Program-made: the position numbers and the translations under genes
Source of the DNA: Streptosporangiaceae bacterium
Lineage (GTDB): Bacteria; Actinomycetota; Actinomycetes; Streptosporangiales; Streptosporangiaceae
Direction of reading: 5' to 3'
DNA: 16,643 bases
NCBI GenBank assembly: GCA_030045215.1
Contig: JASIBJ010000171.1
Coordinates: 1-16,643, forward strand
Part shown: piece by piece, positions 1 through 5,799 of the stretch
Layout: the number at the start of each line of letters is the position of its first letter
How positions within the stretch are numbered: the stretch's first letter is position 1
The notes under the pieces: generated by a model
The model's input: only the letters and a program-made list of their open reading frames with translations
The model's database searches: none
What the model was told of the DNA's origin: nothing

Positions 1-492
1 CAGACCTCCGACTACGCCCGAGCGATCATGCGGGTCACCTTGCCGGCGATATCAGCGGACGTGCTCGAGCAGCGACTCGATGCCCGACTGGCCCGTCAGG
101 AAAGAATGATCTCGCTGGGTCGACCTCGGCTTGAAGCCCTGCTGGAAGAGTCCGTCCTGCACCGGGAAGTTGGCGGCCGGCTGGTGATGAAGGCGCAACT
201 GGAGCGACTACTCGAGATGGCCGTGCTGCCCAACGTGACGATCCGCGTGATCCCGTTCGCGAGCGGCACGCTTCCTTCGAGCAACAACAAGTTCATCATC
301 TTGACGTTCGAGAAGCCCGAGCTCCCATCGACCGTCTTCATCGAGACGCTGACCGAAGACCTCTACCGCGACCGCCCGGAAGATGTTGCGGTGTATCAGG
401 AGGCCTTCAGCATCATGCAAGGCATGGCGGCCACGCCGGGTCAGAGCCACGATCTCATTCGGGCCGCGATACGCAGTCTTAGGCCTGAGTGA
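1..492 (+). CDS. XRE-family transcriptional regulator, DUF5753 C-terminal part (5' truncated by window)
   Basis: The reading frame is open from base 1 to the TGA at 490-492, giving 163 residues, and it begins inside a protein: the first residues QTSDYARAIM match the 'LLQT.eYARA' stretch that opens DUF5753. Further family signatures are LHREVGG, the MKAQLERLLEMA stretch, NVTIRVIPF and TVFIETL. In this family an N-terminal Cro/C1-type helix-turn-helix, here lying left of the window, binds DNA, and DUF5753 is thought to be the sensing or partner-binding part. The ATG at 28 is internal and not a plausible start. Such regulators commonly sit next to a small DUF397 gene (the WhiJ type in Streptomyces, where BldB is a DUF397 relative), and a DUF397 gene follows at 1041. 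The family is clear; the ligand and targets are unknown. Confidence 0.9.
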   Translation, partial: QTSDYARAIMRVTLPAISADVLEQRLDARLARQERMISLGRPRLEALLEESVLHREVGGRLVMKAQLERLLEMAVLPNVTIRVIPFASGTLPSSNNKFIILTFEKPELPSTVFIETLTEDLYRDRPEDVAVYQEAFSIMQGMAATPGQSHDLIRAAIRSLRPE

Positions 493-695
493 GGGCTCGG
501 CGCCATCGACGAGATCGGCAACCGACGGCTCATGGTGGCTCGCACCGGTGGCGTTGCCAGAAATGGCCAGCCGTCCATTCATGCGGCAGCCGGCACATTG
601 GCGGCCGCCTGGCCGAGCTCACGTAGGGATGAGCCCCCGACCGGAGCTAGTCACAACTACCATATGCCTACGAATAGGATGAACATCGCGTTAAG

Positions 696-720
696 GCAGG
701 CGTTAAGAAAAGCCGCCTGC
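696..720. repeat. Inverted repeat / possible hairpin
   Basis: GCAGGCG at 696-702 is the exact reverse complement of CGCCTGC at 714-720, with an 11-base AT-rich loop. No T-tract follows on either strand, so it is not a classical intrinsic terminator. It could still end or attenuate transcripts leaving the regulator gene about 200 bp upstream, or it may be incidental. Confidence 0.35.
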
Positions 721-948
721 TCGACGTGACGCGAAATGGCGGGCAGGTGCCACCCCAGACAACCGCGCCGGGTGCAGACTGCGTTCTCCCAGGTTAGGAG
801 ACCCCGACCCGTCGGATCTTGCCGTTCGGCAATGGGCCGACAAAGAAGTGGTGAAGTCGCTCGGCGTGGCAGTTGGGCTGGGAGAGTCACGGGGTACATC
901 GTTGGCAACAGTTCGTGGATTTCATGCTCGTGGCTAAGCGACCGGGCC

Positions 949-954
949 TATAGT
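949..954 (+). promoter_or_regulatory. Possible -10 element (TATAGT) for the DUF397 gene
   Basis: TATAGT fits the TAnnnT pattern of housekeeping-type actinomycete -10 boxes. No good -35 is visible 16-18 bp upstream. The expected transcription start would fall near 961, exactly where the GTTGCCA-GCG-TGGCAAC palindrome begins, which suggests repression by blocking the start site. Confidence 0.4.
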
Positions 955-960
955 GGCCGG

Positions 961-977
961 GTTGCCAGCGTGGCAAC
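961..977. promoter_or_regulatory. 17-bp palindrome, candidate operator
   Basis: GTTGCCA-GCG-TGGCAAC has perfect 7-bp arms around a 3-bp spacer, 63 bp before the DUF397 start and just after a -10-like hexamer. Extra exact arm copies lie at 903-909 (TGGCAAC) and 553-559 (GTTGCCA). A dimeric helix-turn-helix protein, most simply the adjacent XRE/DUF5753 regulator, is the natural candidate binder. That assignment is inference. Confidence 0.5.
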
Positions 978-1027
978 CTATGTTATTCCGGCCTGGTGGC
1001 ATTTCGGCAGTATGCCCGTGGCCGCAC

Positions 1028-1033
1028 GGAAGG
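1028..1033 (+). promoter_or_regulatory. Ribosome binding site deciding the DUF397 start
   Basis: GGAAGG lies 7 bases before the ATG at 1041. An ATG at 996 in the same frame has no comparable site and would add 15 residues not expected in DUF397 proteins. Confidence 0.6.
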
Positions 1034-1040
1034 CCGGAAG

Positions 1041-1253
1041 ATGACTCGTTACCAGGGGCAGTCACCGCGCATCGCCTGGCGTAAGGCTTCGGCGTACTGC
1101 CAGGGTGGCGAGTGCGCCGAGGTCTCTCAGCGAGACGGCGAGATCCTGCTCCGAAGCACTCGGTCGCCGGGGGATGTCGTCCGCCTTACCGCGGCCGAGT
1201 GGTCAGCGTTCGTTGCTGGCATCACCGCCGGAGAGTTCTCAGATTTCGGCTGA
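1041..1253 (+). CDS. DUF397 domain small protein
   Basis: This 70-residue protein matches the DUF397 pattern throughout: IAWRKASAYC near the start, then GECAEVSQRDGEILLRS, and LTAAEWSAFVAGITAGEF at the C-terminus. DUF397 proteins are small actinomycete proteins encoded beside XRE/DUF5753 regulators, and Streptomyces BldB is a relative. Several pairs act in development or antibiotic control, and the small protein is thought to modulate its regulator. There is no signal peptide or membrane segment. The gene is separated from the regulator by an unusually long 548-bp spacer containing its own putative promoter and operator, so it is probably transcribed separately. Its stop is only 16 bp from the stop of the convergent polymerase gene. 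Confidence 0.88.
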   Translation: MTRYQGQSPRIAWRKASAYCQGGECAEVSQRDGEILLRSTRSPGDVVRLTAAEWSAFVAGITAGEFSDFG

Positions 1254-1269
1254 GTAACAAGCCGCGACG

Positions 1270-2169
1270 TCAGGTCTCGCGATCGCCAAGCGTCGAGGCG
1301 AATAGGTCGCCGGACTCAGCCACGCGGTCGAGCACGTCGTCCGCGGTGAACCTCAGGTCACTCGCCTTCCGGCACGACTCGACCTCCTCCCAGGTCACCG
1401 GCGTCGAAACCGTCGGCTGGTCAGTCGCACGCAGTGAATAAGGCGCCACCGTCGTCTTGGCCGCGTTGTTCTGGCTCCAGTCGACGAGGACCTTGCGCGG
1501 CCGGAGCGCCCTTGTCATCCGCGAAACAACGAGTTCCGGCTGCTGCTCCTCCAACTGCTCGGCCAGTTCCTTCGCCAGGTCGCTAGTCTGCTCGGACGTC
1601 ACCCCCGAGGCTGCCGCGTAAAGTTGCAGGCCCTTTCTGCCCGAGGTCTTGGCCACCGGCTCGAGCCCGCGATCCCGGAGCAACGGCCGCAGCAGCAGCG
1701 CGACCTCGCAGCACTCGACGATCGTGGCCGGCGCGCCCGGATCGAGATCGAACACCAGCAGGTCGGGTTTGCCGATCTCGGGGTACCGCCACATCGGCAC
1801 GTGCAGTTCGAGCGCGGCCAGGTTCGCCGCCCAGATCAGCGTGGGCAGGTCGCCGCCGAGTATGTAGTCCAGCTCATCCCGCGACTTGGTCGACCCGGGC
1901 GACGCAATCCGCACGGTCGGCACCCAGTCCGGATGCGCCGGCGCGTTCTTCTGGAAGAAGAACTTGCCGTCCACGCCGTCCGGATAGCGCTTGATCGTCA
2001 CCGGCCGGTCGGCGATGTGCGGCAACAGCACCGGCGCGATCCGCTGGTAGTAGTCGATGACCTGGGCCTTGGTGAACCCGGCCGCCGGATAGAGCACCTT
2101 GTCCAGGTTCGATAGCTCCAGCTTGCGCCCATCGACCTGCACCGGCACTTTTTGCGCGCTAGGACTCAC
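1270..2169 (-). CDS. LigD-type DNA polymerase/primase (NHEJ polymerase domain as a separate protein)
   Basis: This 299-residue protein matches the archaeo-eukaryotic primase-like polymerase domain of bacterial LigD, which fills gaps and adds nucleotides at double-strand break ends during non-homologous end joining. Visible signatures are NLDKVLYP (21-28), the KFFFQKN stretch (69-75), YILGGDLPTLIWAANLAALELH, the metal-binding DLD at 141-143, KTSGRKGLQLY at 174-184, and VDWSQNN from 229 carrying the third Asp (D230). The start is GTG 2169: GGAGGT ends 5 bases upstream, and an upstream in-frame extension to 2283 would lie wholly inside the ligase gene. It overlaps the ligase stop by 11 bases, so the two are probably translationally coupled. 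In Mycobacterium and Pseudomonas LigD these activities are fused. No Ku gene is in the window. Confidence 0.92.
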   Translation of the reverse strand: MSPSAQKVPVQVDGRKLELSNLDKVLYPAAGFTKAQVIDYYQRIAPVLLPHIADRPVTIKRYPDGVDGKFFFQKNAPAHPDWVPTVRIASPGSTKSRDELDYILGGDLPTLIWAANLAALELHVPMWRYPEIGKPDLLVFDLDPGAPATIVECCEVALLLRPLLRDRGLEPVAKTSGRKGLQLYAAASGVTSEQTSDLAKELAEQLEEQQPELVVSRMTRALRPRKVLVDWSQNNAAKTTVAPYSLRATDQPTVSTPVTWEEVESCRKASDLRFTADDVLDRVAESGDLFASTLGDRET

Positions 2170-3145
2170 GAACGACCTCCGCCGGTTCCTTATCGTCGCG
2201 CAGGCCCTTATAGGCCGGAGCGCGGAGCCGACCGGACTTGGTCCATTTGACGAACTCGACCTCGGCGACGAGTTCAGGCTCAACCCACTGGGCGGAACGG
2301 GCTTCGTCCGCCGGAACGGTCTTCCCGAACGGCGACGTCGCCCGGCGCAACGGCTTCAGCTTGCCCGCCAGCATCTGCAATGTCCGCTGGGTGAACCCGG
2401 TGCCAACGTGGCCGCAATAGACCAGCGCACCGCCGTCCTGCACGCCGACCAGCAGCGAGCCGATGCCCCCGGCCCTGGCGCCCTCGCCGGGCTTCCAGCC
2501 ACCGATCACGACCTCCTGGCGGAACAGATTCTTGATCTTCAGCCAAGACTGCGAGCGCCTGCCGGGTTCGTACCGGGACTGGAGCCGCTTGGCCATGATG
2601 CCTTCCAGCTCGTTCTGTTTGCTGACAGCCTGCACGTCCACGCCCGACTCACCGATGAACGAAGGCGGCGCCTGCCACCGGCCGCCGGTCAGCCCGAGGC
2701 CGTCCAGTAGCTCGCGTCGCTCGACGTAGGGCAGATCCAGCAGCGGCTTGTCGTCCAGCCACAGCACGTCAAAGGCCAGGTAGCTGACCGGCACCTGGCT
2801 GGCCAGCACGCGCGCCTGGGCCGCGCTGCTGATGTTCATCCGCTGCTGGAGCGCCTCGAAATCCGGCCAGTCGCTGTCACCGAATGCGACAACCTCACCG
2901 TCGAGGACGACCTGCCGGGCATCGACCGCGGCGCCTATGCCCGCGAGCTCCGGGTAGACATGGGTGACGTCACGCCCGGTCCTGGACACCAGCCGGACGG
3001 CTCCGTCTTCGATGAACGCCAGCGCGCGGATGCCGTCCCACTTCATCTCGTAGCCCCAGCCGGCGTCCCTGACCGGCAGCGTGCCCGCCGTGGCGAGCAT
3101 GGGGCGCAGGCCCTCCGGCCCTGCCTGCTCCCACTTGCTGACCAC
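2159..3145 (-). CDS. ATP-dependent DNA ligase (LigD ligase-domain/LigC type)
   Basis: This 328-residue protein has the ordered motifs of ATP-dependent ligases: motif I KWDGIR with the adenylated lysine K35, motif III LDGE (81-84), motif IIIa around AFDVLW (124-129), motif IV EGIMAK (181-186) and motif V WLKIK (201-205). An OB-fold region follows, from about 208 to the end. It seals nicks or ends using ATP and closely resembles the ligase domain of bacterial LigD. The start is GTG 3145, preceded by AAGGAT with a 5-base gap. It is the first gene of a two-gene operon with the downstream LigD-type polymerase, whose start overlaps its stop, so a role in break repair is likely. The 3'-phosphoesterase domain of full LigD is absent. 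Confidence 0.93.
   Translation of the reverse strand: MVSKWEQAGPEGLRPMLATAGTLPVRDAGWGYEMKWDGIRALAFIEDGAVRLVSRTGRDVTHVYPELAGIGAAVDARQVVLDGEVVAFGDSDWPDFEALQQRMNISSAAQARVLASQVPVSYLAFDVLWLDDKPLLDLPYVERRELLDGLGLTGGRWQAPPSFIGESGVDVQAVSKQNELEGIMAKRLQSRYEPGRRSQSWLKIKNLFRQEVVIGGWKPGEGARAGGIGSLLVGVQDGGALVYCGHVGTGFTQRTLQMLAGKLKPLRRATSPFGKTVPADEARSAQWVEPELVAEVEFVKWTKSGRLRAPAYKGLRDDKEPAEVVRES
2175..2180 (-). promoter_or_regulatory. Ribosome binding site for the polymerase, inside the ligase gene
   Basis: GGAGGT on the minus strand sits within the last codons of the ligase gene, 5 bases before GTG 2169. It fixes the start of the polymerase and supports coupled translation of the two NHEJ proteins. Confidence 0.7.
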
Positions 3146-3200
3146 AGTCGATCCTTACCCGCCGCCAACCCGGATAGCCGGATCATGGCAGACGACGCTG

Positions 3201-3231
3201 CGCGAGCCGCCGGCCAGTACCGCGGCTCGCG
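3201..3231. repeat. 10-bp inverted repeat in the divergent ligase / ComB-like intergenic region
   Basis: CGCGAGCCGC at 3201-3210 is the exact reverse complement of GCGGCTCGCG at 3222-3231, with an 11-base loop. It lies between the divergently transcribed ligase (start 3145) and ComB-like gene (start 3330). Candidate roles are a protein-binding site serving both promoters or a hairpin in the 5' leader of the ComB-like transcript. It has no T-tract. Confidence 0.45.
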
Positions 3232-3329
3232 GGTCGCGGGACGCCCCGGTGCCGCGGATCAGACGATGGTGACGAAGCAGGGGCGTACCGGCTAACGGAC
3301 GGCGTCCCGCCGCCTGGCACCATTCGGCT

Positions 3330-4127
3330 ATGGCGCACGCGCAGCGGGATGCGACGGTCCGGATGGACTGGGGGCTGTCCGGAGCCGAGGCAGTCGGCGC
3401 AGACGCTGCCGTAGCCGTGATCGTTGACGTCCTGAGCTTCACGACGACGCTCACCGTGGCGGTCGAGGCGGGCGCGGAGGTGTACCCGTTCCGCTGGAAA
3501 GATGCTGCTGCTCGCGAATTCGCTCGAGACCATAACGCGGTGCTGGCGGTCGGGAGGTTCGAGGCGCGCGATGCCGACCCATCCGCGCGCGCGGTGAGCC
3601 TTTCGCCCGCAAGCTTTCAGACGGCGAAAGGCCTGGGACGCGTCGTGCTGCCGTCGCCGAACGGCTCTGCCCTCGCCCACGCACTGGCCGAACGGGGCGC
3701 GACCGTGATCGGAGCGGCACTGCGCAATCGATTCGCGGTGGCGCGCTGGATCGCTGACCTCATCACGGCCCAAACCCCGGCAGACACCTCGGCCGGCAGC
3801 AGGCCGCCGGCGATCGCCGTGCTTGCCGCGGGTGAGCGCTGGCCGGACGGCTCGCTCCGCCCAGCAGTTGAGGACCTCTGGGGGGCAGGCGCCGTCATCG
3901 CCGCGCTGTCGGAACTCGGCATCAGCGAGCAGAGCCCGGAGGCGTGGACGGCAGAGGCAGCCTTCAGGGGTGTCGAAGAGAGCCTGGCGGCCGAGCTTGC
4001 GGACTGTGCCAGCGGCCAGGAACTGGCCATGGTCGGCTTCGCCGACGACGTTGCAATTGCAGCTGAGCTTGACTCGAGCAACTGCGTTCCCGTCCTTATC
4101 GGTGAACGCTTCCTGAATGCCGGATAG
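3330..4127 (+). CDS. ComB-like protein (2-phosphosulfolactate phosphatase family)
   Basis: This 265-residue protein matches the ComB family. Key stretches are VIVDVLSFTTT (30-40), equivalent to the family's 'DVLRASTT' acidic motif, the SPNGS loop (109-113), and LAAGERW..DG......VEDLWGAGAVI (165-190). The founding enzyme, a Mg-dependent phosphatase of coenzyme M biosynthesis, converts 2-phosphosulfolactate to sulfolactate in methanogens. Homologues are widespread in bacteria that do not make coenzyme M, so the real substrate here is unknown. Neither start is clear: ATG 3330 has no good ribosome site, and ATG 3363 (MDWGLSG) would begin right at the conserved region. No coenzyme M partner gene is nearby. 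The next gene is a kinase about 110 bp downstream. Confidence 0.8.
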   Translation: MAHAQRDATVRMDWGLSGAEAVGADAAVAVIVDVLSFTTTLTVAVEAGAEVYPFRWKDAAAREFARDHNAVLAVGRFEARDADPSARAVSLSPASFQTAKGLGRVVLPSPNGSALAHALAERGATVIGAALRNRFAVARWIADLITAQTPADTSAGSRPPAIAVLAAGERWPDGSLRPAVEDLWGAGAVIAALSELGISEQSPEAWTAEAAFRGVEESLAAELADCASGQELAMVGFADDVAIAAELDSSNCVPVLIGERFLNAG

Positions 4128-4236
4128 CAAGGTCAAGTCATCTCGAATCCGGCCTCGTAATGGCTCGCTCACCGCTGGTATTCGCGATAGATTTTCATTG
4201 CGGCTTCGTCGTCCAGAAGCACGGGGGTTCGGCGTA
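4128..4236 (+). promoter_or_regulatory. Leader/promoter region of the kinase gene
   Basis: This 109-bp spacer is open in the kinase frame, but its third codon positions are rich in A and T (tca, tct, cct, cgt, aat, gat, ttt and others), unlike the strongly GC-ending codons from 4237 on. It therefore reads as non-coding upstream DNA, not as protein. A GGGGG run at about 4221-4226 could act as a weak ribosome site for GTG 4237. I see no clean -35/-10 pair. Confidence 0.5.
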
Positions 4237-5799
4237 GTGGATGCGCTACAGCCTGAGGACCCGCAGCGGGTTGGCATATACCTATTGCTGCACCGGCTTG
4301 GTACCGGCGGAATGGGCCGCGTCTATCTCGGCCAGTCCCCCAGCGGACAGATGGTCGCGGTCAAGCTGATCCGAGCGGAACTGGCCGGCAATCCCAACTT
4401 CCGGCGGCGATTCGCCCAGGAAGTGGCGGCCGCGAAGCGAGTCAGCGGGACCTTCACCGCCTCCGTCATTGACGCGGACCCCGAGGGCCCGCAGCCGTGG
4501 CTGGTAACCGCCTACGTCGCCGGGCCGTCCCTGGCCGATGCGGTGAATGACTACGGCGCGCTGCCGCTGGATGCAGTCCGGATGCTAGCCGCTGGCCTGG
4601 CCGAAGGGCTCGGGGCCGTGCACGCAGCCGGAATCGTGCATCGCGATCTGAAGCCGTCGAACGTGCTGCTGGCCAGCGACGGGCCGCGGATCATCGACTT
4701 CGGCATCTCGCGCGCCCGTCAGTCGGCCTGGCTGACCGGCGACGCCAGGGTGATCGGCTCGCCCGGGTTCATGTCGCCCGAGCAGGCAGAGGGCCGCGCG
4801 GTCGGCCCGGCCACCGACATCTTCAGCCTCGGCGGCGTGCTGGCGTTTGCCGCATCCGGACGCCCTCCGTTCGGAACTGGTTCGACGGCTACGCTGCTGC
4901 ACCGCGTCGTCTACGGCACCGCCTCCCTCGGCCATGTGCCGGTAGAGCTTCGGCCGCTGATCGAGTGCTGCCTGGCCAAGGACCCGGCCGCCAGGCCGAC
5001 CACCGATCAATTGCGGGCCGAACTGGGACGTGCGCAGCTGGCCAAGGGGTGGCTGTCCAGGAGCATCCATCATTCCCTGGCCGCGGGCCACGTCGCGACG
5101 GCCGAGGGCGAGCACCCCCAGGTAAGCGGTCCCGGCCAGTACGACGTGGCATCGGATCGGACCAGGCCTGCCGGTCTTGCCCGGGTTTGGCGCAGCAGGA
5201 CGGCATTCATTAGCTGGCTCTCGGCGGCCGTGGTGGCAGCCGGCGCGGCCTCGGCGTTTGGCATCGCGGCGCTCGGCCATCACCCGACAGCGCACCAGGC
5301 CGCCAACTCGTTCCCGGTGGCCCGCCCCGAGATACGCAAGCACATCGATGTCGCGTCTCCTAGCCCGCGAGCCGTCGTCCGCGCCTACTTCGCCGCCATC
5401 AACGCGCGGGACTGGCGGAAGGTCTGGCGCATCGGCGGCGACCACATGGGCCAGAGCTACGGCTCCATGGTGGCCGGATACACCGACACGATCAGAGACG
5501 TCGTCGACGTCACGCGGGTGTCAGGCGATCAGGTCATCGTCTCGCTCCGCGCGTACGAACTCGGCGGCGCGATCCAGGTCTTCAAGATTGAGTACATGGT
5601 GCGGAACGGGCTCATCACCGGGGGAAAGGTTCTCGCCACGTACTCCTGGCCCGCGGACGCGGCAACCCCCGCATCGGCTCTCCGGTCGCCGCCAGCCGCG
5701 CCCTGCCCGCGCTGGCCGGACAGAGCGTGGTCGGGTTACCGCCTCAGCCCACCTGGGCCGTTCGGCCTGCCCAGTAGGGTGCCCGCAGCTGACGTTTAA
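4237..5799 (+). CDS. Membrane Ser/Thr protein kinase with extracellular NTF2-like domain
   Basis: About 520 residues. The kinase domain (residues ~14-265) has the glycine loop LGTGGMGRVY (21-30), the ATP lysine in AVK (K43), the catalytic HRDLKPSN (135-142), DFG (154-156) and SPEQ (180-183), so it should be active. A low-complexity linker leads to one transmembrane segment at ~323-346. The outer part (~375-470, PRAVVRAYFAAINARDWRKVW...) resembles SnoaL/NTF2-like folds, a possible ligand sensor. GTG 4237 gives the usual family start (VDALQPEDPQRVGIY). ATG 4117 in the same frame overlaps the ComB-like stop by 11 bp but adds 40 residues with non-actinomycete codon use. The proline-rich tail (476-520) overlaps the end of the convergent acyl-CoA synthetase by 56 bp. 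Substrates are unknown. Confidence 0.9.
   Translation: MDALQPEDPQRVGIYLLLHRLGTGGMGRVYLGQSPSGQMVAVKLIRAELAGNPNFRRRFAQEVAAAKRVSGTFTASVIDADPEGPQPWLVTAYVAGPSLADAVNDYGALPLDAVRMLAAGLAEGLGAVHAAGIVHRDLKPSNVLLASDGPRIIDFGISRARQSAWLTGDARVIGSPGFMSPEQAEGRAVGPATDIFSLGGVLAFAASGRPPFGTGSTATLLHRVVYGTASLGHVPVELRPLIECCLAKDPAARPTTDQLRAELGRAQLAKGWLSRSIHHSLAAGHVATAEGEHPQVSGPGQYDVASDRTRPAGLARVWRSRTAFISWLSAAVVAAGAASAFGIAALGHHPTAHQAANSFPVARPEIRKHIDVASPSPRAVVRAYFAAINARDWRKVWRIGGDHMGQSYGSMVAGYTDTIRDVVDVTRVSGDQVIVSLRAYELGGAIQVFKIEYMVRNGLITGGKVLATYSWPADAATPASALRSPPAAPCPRWPDRAWSGYRLSPPGPFGLPSRVPAADV

Larger units (their letters stand above)
493..1040. other. Long intergenic region between the DUF5753 regulator and DUF397 genes
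   Basis: This 548-bp stretch has no convincing gene. It contains a direct repeat of GCGTTAAG (688-695 and 700-707), a hairpin (696-720), a -10-like hexamer (949-954), a 17-bp palindrome (961-977) and further copies of the palindrome's arm (553-559, 903-909). Plus-strand codons 707-937 form an open frame with no good start that ends in TAA. Its second half has actinomycete-like codons (DPDPSDLAVRQW near 806-841), so it could be a decayed gene remnant, but I recognise no family. Base composition is lower in G+C than the neighbouring genes, consistent with non-coding DNA. Confidence 0.6.

Noticed and set aside
736..1044. Possible 102-residue protein upstream of the DUF397 gene
   Set aside because: No ribosome site, Arg/Ser/Trp-rich translation, and it runs across the putative promoter and operator.
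3183..4277. Long minus-strand open frame opposite the ComB-like gene
   Set aside because: The plus-strand frame carries ComB family motifs, while the minus-strand translation is arginine-rich and unlike any family.
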